Notes under the pieces: generated by a model
Told to the model about the DNA's origin: nothing
Databases searched by the model: none
The model's input: only the letters and a program-made list of their open reading frames with translations
Part shown: positions 35,328 through 43,881 of the stretch, one piece after another
How positions within the stretch are numbered: the stretch's first letter is position 1
How the letters are laid out: each line of letters starts with the position of its first letter
Assembly: GCA_028342535.1 (NCBI GenBank)
Contig: JAOLWQ010000008.1
Span: 1 to 43,881 of the forward strand
Length of the DNA: 43,881 nucleotides
DNA from: Methylophilaceae bacterium
GTDB lineage: Bacteria > Pseudomonadota > Gammaproteobacteria > Burkholderiales > Methylophilaceae
Reading direction: 5' to 3'
Translations under genes and position numbers: made by a program

Positions 35328-36679
35328 AGTTTTCCTTTATGTAATATTTTTCTTTGATTAGAAGGAAGAATCTTTAAAATAATTCTATACTTAGCAATGG
35401 TTCTTCTTGCAATCTGAACACCTTCCTTCTTAAGTATTATTGATATTTGTTCATCTGAAAAGGGGTTACTTGAGTTTTCATTTTTTATTAGCTCTTTTAT
35501 CCTAAAAAGAATTGCTTTGGATGAAAAATCATTTCCATTTTCATTTTTTATTATGGAACCAAAAAAATATTTAAGTTCAAATATACCATGCGGAGTAGAG
35601 ATAAACTTATTTGTCGTGACTCTTGATATAGTAGACTCATGTAGATTAAGTTTTTCTGCAATATTTTTTAGTATTAATGGCTTCAAAAATAACTTACCTT
35701 TTTCAAGAAAATCAATTTGTTCTTTCATGATAGCCCTTGATACACGAATAATTGTTATAGACCTTTCTCTTAAGTTTTTTATTAACCATTTCGCTTCTTG
35801 AAGCTTGTCTTTAGATTCTTTGCCAAATTTATCTGGCTCTGTTTTCACAATATTTTGATAATCTTCGTTTATTTTTAGCATTAATGAATTCTCCTCAATT
35901 AATCTCACCTCCCAACCATCTTTAGACTGTTCAACTTTAGTATCGGCTTTTATAAAATCTTGAGGATCTATTCTTTGAAATACTTGACCAGGCTTTGGGT
36001 TAAGACTTTTTATAAGTTTTATCGACTCATTTAGCTCACTATCACTACATTTTAAATTATTTTTTATTAGGCTATAATTTTTATTCCCCAGTAAGTTCAA
36101 GGATTCATTACATATTTTGAATGCAATATCAGTCAATTTTTCATTACCTTTAATTACTTTTAATTGTAAAGACAAACATTCTGATAAATTTCTTGCTCCA
36201 ATTCCAGGAGAAGAAGAATTTTGTATAAGCTTTAAAATATCTTCTAATTCTTTAAGTTTTATATTTAAATCAAAAGGTATTGCCTCTATAATATTTTCCA
36301 AAGACTCAATTAAATATCCATCATCATTAATTGAGTCTACCAAAATTAAAAAAATAATTTGATCTCTATCAGAAAATGAGAAAATACTTAAATTTTCAAT
36401 CAAATATTCTTTTAGTGTTTGATTTTTTCTTTCGGTATCAAATAATTCATACGAATAGTCATTTTTAAAAGATGTTTCTTTTGAGCTATTGAAGTTTGAC
36501 TGACTTAGCGAGTTATTTTCTAGTTGATCTTCTAATTCTAAAAAAATATTGTCATTTATATAGTCATTTATTAATTGATTTAATTCTGACTGAGAAGCTT
36601 GGAGTAGTTTTATTGATTGCTGGAGGAGCGGAGTGAGTCTTAGCGCCTGTGATAGTTTAAGGTTAAAGCTAAGTTTCAT
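35324..36679 (-). CDS. rpoN: RNA polymerase sigma-54 factor
   Basis: A 451-residue alternative sigma factor that recognises -24/-12 promoters and needs an AAA+ activator. Region I is Gln/Leu-rich (LRLTPLLQQSIKLLQASQSEL near 15-35). The core-binding region follows, with a helix-turn-helix ESTISRV near 347, and the RpoN box reads ARRTIAKYR near 427-435, essentially consensus. All parts appear intact. It lies 3 bases after lptB and overlaps hpf, the usual proteobacterial layout. Confidence 0.96.
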   Translation of the reverse strand: MKLSFNLKLSQALRLTPLLQQSIKLLQASQSELNQLINDYINDNIFLELEDQLENNSLSQSNFNSSKETSFKNDYSYELFDTERKNQTLKEYLIENLSIFSFSDRDQIIFLILVDSINDDGYLIESLENIIEAIPFDLNIKLKELEDILKLIQNSSSPGIGARNLSECLSLQLKVIKGNEKLTDIAFKICNESLNLLGNKNYSLIKNNLKCSDSELNESIKLIKSLNPKPGQVFQRIDPQDFIKADTKVEQSKDGWEVRLIEENSLMLKINEDYQNIVKTEPDKFGKESKDKLQEAKWLIKNLRERSITIIRVSRAIMKEQIDFLEKGKLFLKPLILKNIAEKLNLHESTISRVTTNKFISTPHGIFELKYFFGSIIKNENGNDFSSKAILFRIKELIKNENSSNPFSDEQISIILKKEGVQIARRTIAKYRIILKILPSNQRKILHKGKL

Positions 36680-36682
36680 ATC

Positions 36683-37405
36683 TTATAAAATAAAGTCCTT
36701 TCCAAGGTATATATTTTTAACTTCTTGATTGGCTACTATTTCTGTTGGGTTTCCTGATGCAAAAATTTTCCCTTGGTTGACAATGTAGGCTCTATTACAA
36801 ATACCAAGGGTTTCTCTAACATTATGATCAGTTATTAATACTCCAATACCCATTGATGCTAAGTGCTTAATAATTTTTTGAATATCAATAACTGCAATTG
36901 GATCAATTCCTGCAAATGGTTCATCTAACAATATAAATTTTGGATTTGTTGCTAAGCACCTTGCAATTTCGACTCTTCTTCTTTCTCCGCCTGATAAAGT
37001 GATAGCAGCATTATTTCTAATATGAGCAATATTTAATTCTTCCAAAAGAACTTCAAGACGGTTAATATTTTGTTTTTTTGAATTTTTTCCTAATTCTAAA
37101 ATGGATAAAATATTTTCAGATACTGTCATTTTTCTGAAGATAGATGGCTCTTGTGGTAAATAAGAAATACCAAGTTTTGACCTTTTATGTATGGGCATTT
37201 TTGTTAAATCATGATTATCAATTTTTATAGTCCCATGCTCTGAGGAAATTAAACCAACAATCATATAAAAAGATGTTGTTTTTCCTGCCCCATTTGGACC
37301 TAATAAGCCAGTAACTTCACCGCTTGAAATTCTAAGAGAAATATCTTTCACTACAGAATTTTTCTTATAGGTTTTTTTTATATTTTGAATAATTAATTCT
37401 GACAT
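36683..37405 (-). CDS. lptB: LPS export ABC transporter ATP-binding protein LptB
   Basis: The cytoplasmic ATPase that powers LPS extraction by LptFG. The 240-residue protein has Walker [10 protein letters not shown] near 38-46, Q-loop YLPQEPSIF near 83, the signature LSGGERRR near 137-144, Walker [13 protein letters not shown] near 157-168 and the switch His in ITDHNVRE near 195. Length equals E. coli LptB (241). It is part of the lptC-lptA-lptB block. Confidence 0.97.
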   Translation of the reverse strand: MSELIIQNIKKTYKKNSVVKDISLRISSGEVTGLLGPNGAGKTTSFYMIVGLISSEHGTIKIDNHDLTKMPIHKRSKLGISYLPQEPSIFRKMTVSENILSILELGKNSKKQNINRLEVLLEELNIAHIRNNAAITLSGGERRRVEIARCLATNPKFILLDEPFAGIDPIAVIDIQKIIKHLASMGIGVLITDHNVRETLGICNRAYIVNQGKIFASGNPTEIVANQEVKNIYLGKDFIL

Positions 37406-37410
37406 GCTAT

Positions 37411-37983
37411 TTAATTTTCTTTTTTTGGTTTAATAATAACTCGAGTTCTACCTTTTTTAACTTCATCACCATTTTCATTTTTAGTAGTTCCCGAAAGTGC
37501 TTGAGCAAATTCAGCGTTTGTATCGTACATTATGTAGTCACCAAAAACTGTATCGTTACCTCTTTTGACTGAGGCTCCGCTATATAAATGAACTTTATCC
37601 ATATGACCATCATATTCTATTCTCTCTGCGCTCCCTTCAATATAATCTTCCATCCCATCTCTTTTTTGTTTGAATGTTGTAGGCTTTCCAGTTGCAGTGC
37701 TATGTTGAAAGCCTTGCCTATCTTCTCTAACTGTTAATTGATTTGCTTTAATAATTAATGTCCCCTGGGTCAATATTACATCCCCCTTATAGATACTAAT
37801 ACCTTTTGCATCATCTACAGTCATTGTATCTGACTCAATCTCAATTGCTTTATCCCTATCTGCCTCTTCTGAAAAGGCAATAGGAGCTATTGTTGATATT
37901 ATTGTGTAAATAAAAGCCACAATAAATTTATATTCAGTTGATTTTAGATTTTTTTCTTGGATTATCATAATGAACTCTGACAT
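37411..37983 (-). CDS. lptA: LPS transport periplasmic protein LptA
   Basis: Forms the periplasmic bridge that carries LPS from LptC to LptD. The 190-residue precursor has an N-terminal signal peptide ([21 protein letters not shown]) and an OstA-like beta-jellyroll domain with [37 protein letters not shown] and an [16 protein letters not shown] stretch. The start may be the second ATG at 37968; both lie inside the end of lptC, with which it overlaps by about 50 bases. Confidence 0.9.
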   Translation of the reverse strand: MSEFIMIIQEKNLKSTEYKFIVAFIYTIISTIAPIAFSEEADRDKAIEIESDTMTVDDAKGISIYKGDVILTQGTLIIKANQLTVREDRQGFQHSTATGKPTTFKQKRDGMEDYIEGSAERIEYDGHMDKVHLYSGASVKRGNDTVFGDYIMYDTNAEFAQALSGTTKNENGDEVKKGRTRVIIKPKKEN

Positions 37984-38527
37984 TGTTTAATAGTTTTAGG
38001 ATTCCTTCTTTATTATCATATTTCATCCCAACACCATAAATCTCTATACTAGGCTCTTGTATTATTTTTACTGGCTTTTTTGTTAGAATAATATTTATAT
38101 TTGGTAATATATCTAATTGATCGGTAAAAAGTTTCATCTCCTTTTTTTTTGCAGTTTCAACTCTAGTTAGAACAACATTGTCTGAGAATGAATATTCTTC
38201 TCCTTTACCTACTATTTTTCCATGATTACCTTTTATATATGAGTAAGGCTTACTATTTTCATATCTTGTAAAATAAGGTTTATCCAAAATTGCATATTCA
38301 GCATAATCAAACTGCTTCATACTTTTAGCGTTTATTTTAAACTTTATAGCACCATCTTTTTTGGTTTGTATACTGTTAAAGTTTTTAATATAAAATTCTG
38401 GGCCGCTAGTATTATTATTTTTTTTAACTAATAATTCTTTCTCAACTTCCGCTTTAAGCCAATAGGTAATAAAAGCGATTATCAAAGCAAGTAATAAAAC
38501 AAAAATTGTTGGAAGTTTATTTGCCAT
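37934..38527 (-). CDS. lptC: LPS export protein LptC
   Basis: An inner-membrane-anchored protein that passes LPS from LptBFG to LptA. The 197 residues comprise one N-terminal membrane helix (about 5-24) and a periplasmic LptC-type jellyroll with DGAIKFKINAKSMKQF, GKGEEYSFSDNVVLTR and [19 protein letters not shown], the last being strongly typical. Sequence is divergent as usual for LptC; position between kdsD and lptA supports the call. Confidence 0.88.
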   Translation of the reverse strand: MANKLPTIFVLLLALIIAFITYWLKAEVEKELLVKKNNNTSGPEFYIKNFNSIQTKKDGAIKFKINAKSMKQFDYAEYAILDKPYFTRYENSKPYSYIKGNHGKIVGKGEEYSFSDNVVLTRVETAKKKEMKLFTDQLDILPNINIILTKKPVKIIQEPSIEIYGVGMKYDNKEGILKLLNNVRVHYDNPRKKSKIN

Positions 38528-38534
38528 TTGGCAA

Positions 38535-39509
38535 CTATATTACTTTTGATTCAAAAAGATCATTTATATTTAACATTCCAATCACTTTTTTATTTTTATC
38601 AGTTATAAGAAAACAATTAACCTTAAATTTCTCCATTATATTAACTGCCTCAATAGCTATCTCAGAACCATCAAGAGTTATAGGATCTTTTGTCATACAT
38701 TCCTCAATTGAAGAGGTAATATTTTTTTTGCTAAGCAATGCTCTTCGTAAGTCTCCATCAGTCAGTATTCCCATTAATTTATTTTCATTGTTTACTATTC
38801 CAGTAAAGCCAACCTTTTTTCTAGAAATTTCTTCTATTGCATCTTTTAAAGAAGATCTAATATTAATAGATGGGATATTCTGGCCAATACGCATAATATC
38901 TTTAATTTTTATTAATGTATTCTTACCTAAATTTCCGCCTGGATGAGATTTAGCAAAATCTTCTGCAGTAAATTCTCTTAAATCCAATACGCAGAGAGCA
39001 AGTGCATCGCCCAAAGCCAAAGAAACAGCCGAACTTGCAGTTGGAGCTAGGCCTAAAGGGCAAGCCTCTTTAGTAACAGCCGAACTTATATGTATATCAC
39101 TTTGATTAGCTAATTCTGAATTACCATTGCCAGATATACTAATAATCTTGGCTCCTATTCTTTTTATAGTGGGCAAAATAGATAAGAGCTCGTCACTTTG
39201 GCCTGAATTAGAGAAAAAGATGACAATATCTTCTTGTGTAATCATGCCTAAATCTCCATGACTTGCTTCGCCAGGGTGCATAAAAAAAGCTGGAGTCCCA
39301 GTACTTGCAAAAGTAGAGGCAATTTTTCTTGCGATATGTCCAGATTTACCCATACCACTCAAAACAATTCTCCCGCTACATCTCAGGATTTCATTGACAG
39401 CTTCACTAAAATTATTAGATATATTCTTACTTACTTTAAGAATTTCTTCTGATTCAATACTAAGGACTTCTTGCGCAAGCTTGATAATATGATCCGATTT
39501 TTTATTCAT
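38535..39509 (-). CDS. kdsD: Arabinose-5-phosphate isomerase (KdsD/KpsF)
   Basis: Makes arabinose-5-phosphate, the precursor of the Kdo sugar of LPS. The 324-residue protein has a SIS domain (about 40-175) with GMGKSGHIARKIASTFASTGTPAFFMHPGEA split over 50-80 and FSNSGQSDE near 107, followed by two CBS domains (about 205-320) including MGILTDGDLRR. Length is the family norm. It is the first gene of the long minus-strand operon; kdsC, which usually follows it, is absent. Confidence 0.95.
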   Translation of the reverse strand: MNKKSDHIIKLAQEVLSIESEEILKVSKNISNNFSEAVNEILRCSGRIVLSGMGKSGHIARKIASTFASTGTPAFFMHPGEASHGDLGMITQEDIVIFFSNSGQSDELLSILPTIKRIGAKIISISGNGNSELANQSDIHISSAVTKEACPLGLAPTASSAVSLALGDALALCVLDLREFTAEDFAKSHPGGNLGKNTLIKIKDIMRIGQNIPSINIRSSLKDAIEEISRKKVGFTGIVNNENKLMGILTDGDLRRALLSKKNITSSIEECMTKDPITLDGSEIAIEAVNIMEKFKVNCFLITDKNKKVIGMLNINDLFESKVI

Positions 39510-39593
39510 TATTTTTCTTCAAATATATTTATTTAATAAGTATAAAAGGGTTTGATAGTAGAATAAAGCTATATATGAAATTGCCTATAATTT

Positions 39594-41570
39594 ATGTTTG
39601 AATCAATACAGTTAATTATTCTTTTATTGGTTAGCTCCGTTCTAATGGTGGCCTTATTTAGATATTTAAGATTGCCACCCATGATAGCTTATTTTGTTGT
39701 CGGCTTGATCTTAGGCCCCTATGCTTTTGGGGTATTGCCTGACTCTGAGTCAAGTAGACATTTTGTTGAATTTGGTATCGTATTTCTTATGTTTACAATT
39801 GGTTTGGAGTTTAGCCTACCTAAATTAAACTCCATGCGATATATTCTTTTTGGACTGGGTGGTGCTCAAGTTGCTATAACTCTTGCAACAACAATGATAT
39901 TTGCAACTTTTCTAGGACTAGATCTTGCAGCAGCATTTATTATTGGCTCAGCATTAACGATGTCATCAACTGCAATTGTATCTAAAATATTAATGGAAAG
40001 AATTGATCTTAATAGTCGTCATGGCCAGCTGTCTATCGGGATTTTATTATTTCAAGATATAGCTGTAATTTTTATTTTAATCTTAATCCCAGTTTTCAAT
40101 TCACAGGTAGTCGATCTATACAGTGTGTTATGGATGTCGTTATTTAAGATTATAGTTTTACTTTTTATTCTCTTTAGAATTGGACAACCCGTGATGAACT
40201 TTTGGTTTGGAATAGTCGCTAAACAAAAATCAAGAGAGTTATTTGTACTTAATGTTTTAATGATTACTCTTATTTTTGCTTATGTAACAAAACTAACGGG
40301 TCTATCTTATGCCTTAGGAGCATTTCTGGCAGGTATGTTAATTTCTGAAACAAGGTACCGATATCAAGTTGAGTCAGACATAGCTTCTTTTAGAGATATT
40401 TTATTAGGACTTTTCTTTATTAGTATTGGCATGATGCTTAATATTGAAGTCCTTATTCAATATTATCCTATAATATTTTTATTATTTTTTGTTTACACTG
40501 TTTTCAAAGCAACAGTCATAACTTATTTAGCTAAGCTATTTAAGTACGAATTAGGTGTTGGAATTAGGACAGGCGTAATTTTAGGACAGGCCGGTGAATT
40601 TAGTTTTGTAATTCTAGCATTGGGTCAAGAGCAAAATCTTATATCTGGCGATATACTTCAAATTATTTTATCAGTCTGCTTGTTATCAATGCTATTTGCA
40701 TCATTTATTATTCCATTTAACGGTCGGATTGCTAGATATATATCAAAAGAATATTTAAAAAATAGTGAAAAATTAGTAAATAAAATAGAAGCATCCAGTG
40801 AAGACTTTAGTGGGCATGTAATTATATGTGGCTATGGAAGAGGGGGCCAATATTTAGGAAGGTTTCTAAAAGAAGAAAATATTTCATTTATCGCAATTGA
40901 TATGGATTTAAATCGTGTTAACGATGCTGCAAATGCCGGAGAAAAAGTGATGTATGGGGATGCTAGTAGAAGAGTTGTTTTAAGAGCGGCTGGTATTGAA
41001 AGAGCAAAAGCTTTGGTAATTGCATATTCTGATGATAGATCTTCATTAAAAGTAATAAATGTCATTCGTGAAATATATCCTGATTTACCGATTATCGTTA
41101 GAACTCGTGACGAATCGTCAATTCAACAGCTTCAAGATGCTGGAGCAACGGATGTTGTTCCAGAGGTGTTAGAAAGTAGTTTAATGCTTGCATCCCATGC
41201 CCTTGTTATTTTAGATATTCCATTAGCAAGAGTTATAAAGAAAATAAGAGCTTTTAGAAATGAAAGATATAAAATATTTCGAGGTTATTTTATGGGGTCT
41301 TCGGAAGCAGGCGATGATTTGCAAGGCCAAGATCAATTACAACTTCATTCAATTGAAATTAAAAATAACTTCTATTTATTAAATAAGCAAATAAGCGAAA
41401 TACCATTTGATAATTTTAATATTGAAATACAGCACCTAAGAAGACCAAATATGTTGGAAGATATTGAAGCAAGATTAGATATAAGGCTTCAGGGGGGAGA
41501 TGTGATAGTGATTTTAGGGTTACCAAAAGACTTAATTGAATTTGAAAAATTTTCAATAACCGGTGTATAA
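39594..41570 (+). CDS. CPA2-family K+/H+ antiporter with RCK domain (KefB-like)
   Basis: A 658-residue inner-membrane protein. About 12 hydrophobic helices cover residues 1-380, with MFTIGLEFSLPKL near 61 and the helix containing QDIAVIFILILIP near 153, typical of the CPA2 family. A TrkA-N (RCK) domain follows at about 403-520 with the nucleotide-binding GYGRGGQYLGRFL, and a TrkA-C domain ends the protein. Such proteins export K+ (or Na+) in exchange for H+ and respond to NAD(H) or glutathione adducts. The exact ion is not readable. It is divergent from kdsD. Confidence 0.88.
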   Translation: MFESIQLIILLLVSSVLMVALFRYLRLPPMIAYFVVGLILGPYAFGVLPDSESSRHFVEFGIVFLMFTIGLEFSLPKLNSMRYILFGLGGAQVAITLATTMIFATFLGLDLAAAFIIGSALTMSSTAIVSKILMERIDLNSRHGQLSIGILLFQDIAVIFILILIPVFNSQVVDLYSVLWMSLFKIIVLLFILFRIGQPVMNFWFGIVAKQKSRELFVLNVLMITLIFAYVTKLTGLSYALGAFLAGMLISETRYRYQVESDIASFRDILLGLFFISIGMMLNIEVLIQYYPIIFLLFFVYTVFKATVITYLAKLFKYELGVGIRTGVILGQAGEFSFVILALGQEQNLISGDILQIILSVCLLSMLFASFIIPFNGRIARYISKEYLKNSEKLVNKIEASSEDFSGHVIICGYGRGGQYLGRFLKEENISFIAIDMDLNRVNDAANAGEKVMYGDASRRVVLRAAGIERAKALVIAYSDDRSSLKVINVIREIYPDLPIIVRTRDESSIQQLQDAGATDVVPEVLESSLMLASHALVILDIPLARVIKKIRAFRNERYKIFRGYFMGSSEAGDDLQGQDQLQLHSIEIKNNFYLLNKQISEIPFDNFNIEIQHLRRPNMLEDIEARLDIRLQGGDVIVILGLPKDLIEFEKFSITGV

Positions 41571-41574
41571 ATAA

Positions 41575-42585
41575 TTGAGTAAAAAAATTGCAATTATTGG
41601 TGGAGGCATCATAGGGTGTTTAACAGCAATTAAATTAAAGCAAAGTGGCTTTGAGGTTTCAGTTGTCGATAAACATGAAATTGGAAAAGAATCATCATGG
41701 GCTGGAGCAGGTATTCTATTTCCATTAATGCCTTGGAATTATGAACCAAAGGTTTATGAATTATGCAAGCTAGCTTCAAAGTTTTATGAAAATTTGTCAA
41801 TAAAATTATATGATTCAACAGGAATTGATCCAGAATATAAAAGAACAGGGATGACATTAATTCCGCCATATAAGAAAGACGATGTTATTGAATGGGCTAA
41901 ATTACAAGGAATTCCATTCAAGGAAACATTCTTTAGAAATTCTGAATCAATTTACTTTCCTTCAATAGCTCAAATAAGATCGCCAAGGCTAATGAGATCA
42001 ATTAAGTTATTCATGGAGAAAATGGAAATAAAAATAATTGAAAATATGGAGCTTGCTGAAATTCAAGATAAAGAAGGGGTAGTAAAAAAATGGCCAACTA
42101 ATAAAAATAGTTATATTGTGGCTGATTATTATGTAATTACATCTGGAGCTTGGACATCAAACCTAAAAGATAATTATAAAAGTAAAATATATCCTGTAAG
42201 AGGCCAAATGATTCAGTACAAAGCATCTAATTTAAAAATTAAAAATATTCTTTACTCAAACGATTTTTATATTTTACAAAGAAAAGATGGAGTAATAATT
42301 GCTGGAAGTACGATTGAAGAAGTGGGTTTCGATGAAACAGTTACTATCGATAAAAAAGAAGCATTAATGAGAAAGGCTGAAGCATTAGTTCCCGATCTTG
42401 CAGATGTTCAAGTGGAAAATCATTGGGCAGGTTTCAGACCGGGGACAAAGCAAAATATTCCCTTTATCCAAAAAGATGATGATTATGAAAATGTTTTTGT
42501 AAATTCTGGACATTTTAGATATGGACTAACAATGGCGCCTCAATCTGCAGAGAAACTAAATGAAATATTGATAAAATCAATATAA
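41575..42585 (+). CDS. thiO: Glycine oxidase-like FAD-dependent oxidoreductase (ThiO)
   Basis: A 336-residue DAO-family flavoenzyme. It opens with the FAD-binding KIAIIGGGIIGCLTAI, has WAGAGILFP near 44, the FAD-contact VRGQMIQ near 207, and the C-terminal NHWAGFRPGT and HFRYGLTMAP typical of ThiO/glycine oxidases. ThiO turns glycine into the imine used for the thiamine thiazole. The start codon is TTG, five bases after the antiporter stop, with no strong ribosome binding site. No thiG, thiS or thiC is adjacent, so another D-amino-acid or glycine oxidase role is possible. Confidence 0.82.
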   Translation: MSKKIAIIGGGIIGCLTAIKLKQSGFEVSVVDKHEIGKESSWAGAGILFPLMPWNYEPKVYELCKLASKFYENLSIKLYDSTGIDPEYKRTGMTLIPPYKKDDVIEWAKLQGIPFKETFFRNSESIYFPSIAQIRSPRLMRSIKLFMEKMEIKIIENMELAEIQDKEGVVKKWPTNKNSYIVADYYVITSGAWTSNLKDNYKSKIYPVRGQMIQYKASNLKIKNILYSNDFYILQRKDGVIIAGSTIEEVGFDETVTIDKKEALMRKAEALVPDLADVQVENHWAGFRPGTKQNIPFIQKDDDYENVFVNSGHFRYGLTMAPQSAEKLNEILIKSI

Positions 42586-43508
42586 TGAAAAATAAAACAC
42601 AAAAAAAGATTGTGATCTGGAGATTGATAGATGGAAAGATAGGTCATGAAAAACAAACCTTGTCACTTGTTAACGCTTTAAAAAATGAGATAACAATAAA
42701 AACAATCAATATAAAGATTCAAAGTTTTTTATTTTCAATACTTTTTTCGATGAAAGTACTAAAAAATTTCCAAAATCCAGATTTGATTATTGCAGCAGGA
42801 CATAAAACACATATATCTTTATTGTTTTTAAAATATCTCTATGGAGGAAAATCAATCTTATTGATGAAGCCAAGCTTGCCTTGTAATTGGTTTGATTTAT
42901 GTATAATTCCGGAACATGACAAGTGCAAAGTAAGAGGGCTTATTGTTTGGACAAAAGGGTTACTAGTAACTACAACAAACTATATAAATAAAAATGAAAA
43001 AAAGGGATTAATATTAATTGGTGGAATTTCTAAGCATTACATATGGGATAGTGAAAGTGTAGTTAACCAAGTTAAAAAATTATTAAGTAATAATTTATTA
43101 ATAGATTTTATCTTAAGCCCCTCAAGACGGACACCAAAAGATTTTATAGTGAAAATAAATAAAATTTCATTTAAAAATTTAAAAATCCATGAAACTAAAA
43201 AGCAAAATAAAAACTGGCTAAAAAATCAAATGAATAAAACAAAATATGCATGGATCACAGTAGATTCAATGTCTATGGTTTATGAATCTATAACAGCAGG
43301 TCAGAATGTAGGATTAATAAGCTTAAAGAGTAAAGGTAAAAGTCGTATAACAGAAGAAGTAAATAGACTAAAAGAAGAAAAGGTTATATTTGGAAATGAA
43401 AATAAAAGCTATAAAAATAGAAATAAACCTCATGCTGTAACTAATGAAGCAACTCGATGTGCAAAATATATTAATAAAATTTTTTTTAAGAAGGTTTATG
43501 AAAAGTGA
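42585..43508 (+). CDS. ELM1-like protein (DUF1022 family)
   Basis: A 307-residue protein that matches the bacterial ELM1/DUF1022 family: VIWRLIDGKIGHEKQTLSL at the start, IIAAGHKTHISLL near 70, MKPSLP near 95, a GGISKHYIWD segment near 145 and TVDSMSMVYESITAGQNVG near 225. The family has a glycosyltransferase-like two-domain fold and is often found with LPS-core genes; its bacterial reaction is not established. It overlaps the thiO stop by 1 base and the next gene by 4 bases, so all three are co-transcribed. Confidence 0.82.
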   Translation: MKNKTQKKIVIWRLIDGKIGHEKQTLSLVNALKNEITIKTINIKIQSFLFSILFSMKVLKNFQNPDLIIAAGHKTHISLLFLKYLYGGKSILLMKPSLPCNWFDLCIIPEHDKCKVRGLIVWTKGLLVTTTNYINKNEKKGLILIGGISKHYIWDSESVVNQVKKLLSNNLLIDFILSPSRRTPKDFIVKINKISFKNLKIHETKKQNKNWLKNQMNKTKYAWITVDSMSMVYESITAGQNVGLISLKSKGKSRITEEVNRLKEEKVIFGNENKSYKNRNKPHAVTNEATRCAKYINKIFFKKVYEK

Positions 43509-43881
43509 AAAATATTATTATTTTGGAGCGAAGACTTTTCTCAGCTTATGGACATGAGCGAACACAAATAAAAATAATAAACGAATACTTTAAGAATACT
43601 AGTACTCATGTTATTTCATGTAGGAATACAAATTTACATGGAATAAACTTAAAAAATAAAATGTATTTAGATTTACCAAATTTTGAGGTAAAAGAAGAAG
43701 GTAGAGAATCAGAAAAGTATATTAGAGATTCAGCTCTTAAGCTTGAAAAAATTCTTAAGAATAAAGAACTCGAAAGAAAAAATAAACTTATAATTCCGTC
43801 TGCAAGAACCTTAGAAATTTCGATACTTACACTATTATTTTTAGAGAATAGGTTCCCAAAGAAAATTCTACCGATAGTCCG
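43505..43881 (+). CDS. Unidentified protein, truncated by the window edge
   Basis: An open frame of 125 codons that runs off the end. It starts with GTG overlapping the ELM1-like stop as GTGA. The visible N-terminus is VKNIIILERRLFSAYGHERTQ, with a leading beta-strand as in glycosyltransferases of the GT-B fold, but no diagnostic motif is within the window. Co-transcription with the ELM1-like gene hints at a cell-envelope sugar pathway, which is inference. Confidence 0.6.
   Translation, partial: MKNIIILERRLFSAYGHERTQIKIINEYFKNTSTHVISCRNTNLHGINLKNKMYLDLPNFEVKEEGRESEKYIRDSALKLEKILKNKELERKNKLIIPSARTLEISILTLLFLENRFPKKILPIV

Noticed and set aside
39586-39591. Perfect TATAAT just before the KefB-like start codon
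   Set aside because: It lies 2 bases from the ATG, so transcription would begin inside the start region, and no -35 is spaced correctly; most likely AT-rich background.
1-43881. Search by eye for CRISPR repeats, insertion sequences, phage genes and toxin-antitoxin or restriction modules
   Set aside because: None seen; the only recombinase is the housekeeping xerC, and no direct repeat arrays stand out.

Overview
The window is a strongly AT-rich, tightly packed bacterial chromosome segment with no visible transposase, integrase island, CRISPR array or phage gene. Gene content and order suggest a streamlined betaproteobacterium, most likely a Methylophilaceae relative such as the OM43 or Ca. 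Methylopumilus type. The supporting blocks are fmt-rsmB-DUF4390-ntrY-ntrX, kdsD-lptC-lptA-lptB-rpoN-hpf-PTS, and a TIGR02449-like gene next to zapA and 6S RNA. The taxonomic call is inference from synteny, base composition and gene spacing; no marker such as 16S rRNA is in the window.

Layout. 1-5.8 kb: folD, a Pro-Arg-His tRNA operon, a MoeB/ThiF-type E1 enzyme, valS, then tusA and a bacterioferritin on the minus strand. 5.8-7.9 kb: a MAPEG protein, a ROK sugar kinase, three tiny membrane-protein genes behind a good promoter, and tRNA-Phe. 7.9-11 kb: a vitamin B12 uptake unit (cobalamin riboswitch, TonB receptor, BtuM-like S component), then a divergent DgkA. 11-16.8 kb: yggX, phoU, rpiA, ilvA, a beta-propeller lipoprotein, an EVE-domain protein and a DUF2237 protein. 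16.8-19.2 kb: 6S RNA, zapA, a coiled-coil partner, xerC and dapF. 19.2-22.9 kb: the S-adenosylmethionine cycle (metK, SAH riboswitch, ahcY, metF). 22.9-29.7 kb: smg and the fmt-rsmB-DUF4390-ntrY-ntrX operon. 29.7-39.5 kb: an 11-gene minus-strand operon from kdsD to xthA covering LPS transport, sigma-54, ribosome hibernation, a permease-less PTS, a peptidase and a DNA-repair nuclease. 39.5-43.9 kb: a CPA2 antiporter, thiO, an ELM1-like protein and a truncated gene at the window edge.

How it works together. Two riboswitches sense cofactors at the methionine/B12 node: the cobalamin switch controls B12 import, and the SAH switch controls ahcY, which clears the product of SAM-dependent methylation. 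Both riboswitches and the 6S RNA are preceded by similar TTGAT-17 nt-TAAT promoters.

The most interesting points are: two tandem hairpins after the B12 aptamer that are each complementary to its L5 loop; a cysteine-free BtuM-like transporter; an NtrX whose sigma-54 ATPase domain has decayed although rpoN is present; a DgkA with substituted active-site residues; and an uncharacterised trio of 62, 58 and 37 aa membrane proteins. I found no clearly new defence or biosynthetic system. No database search was run.
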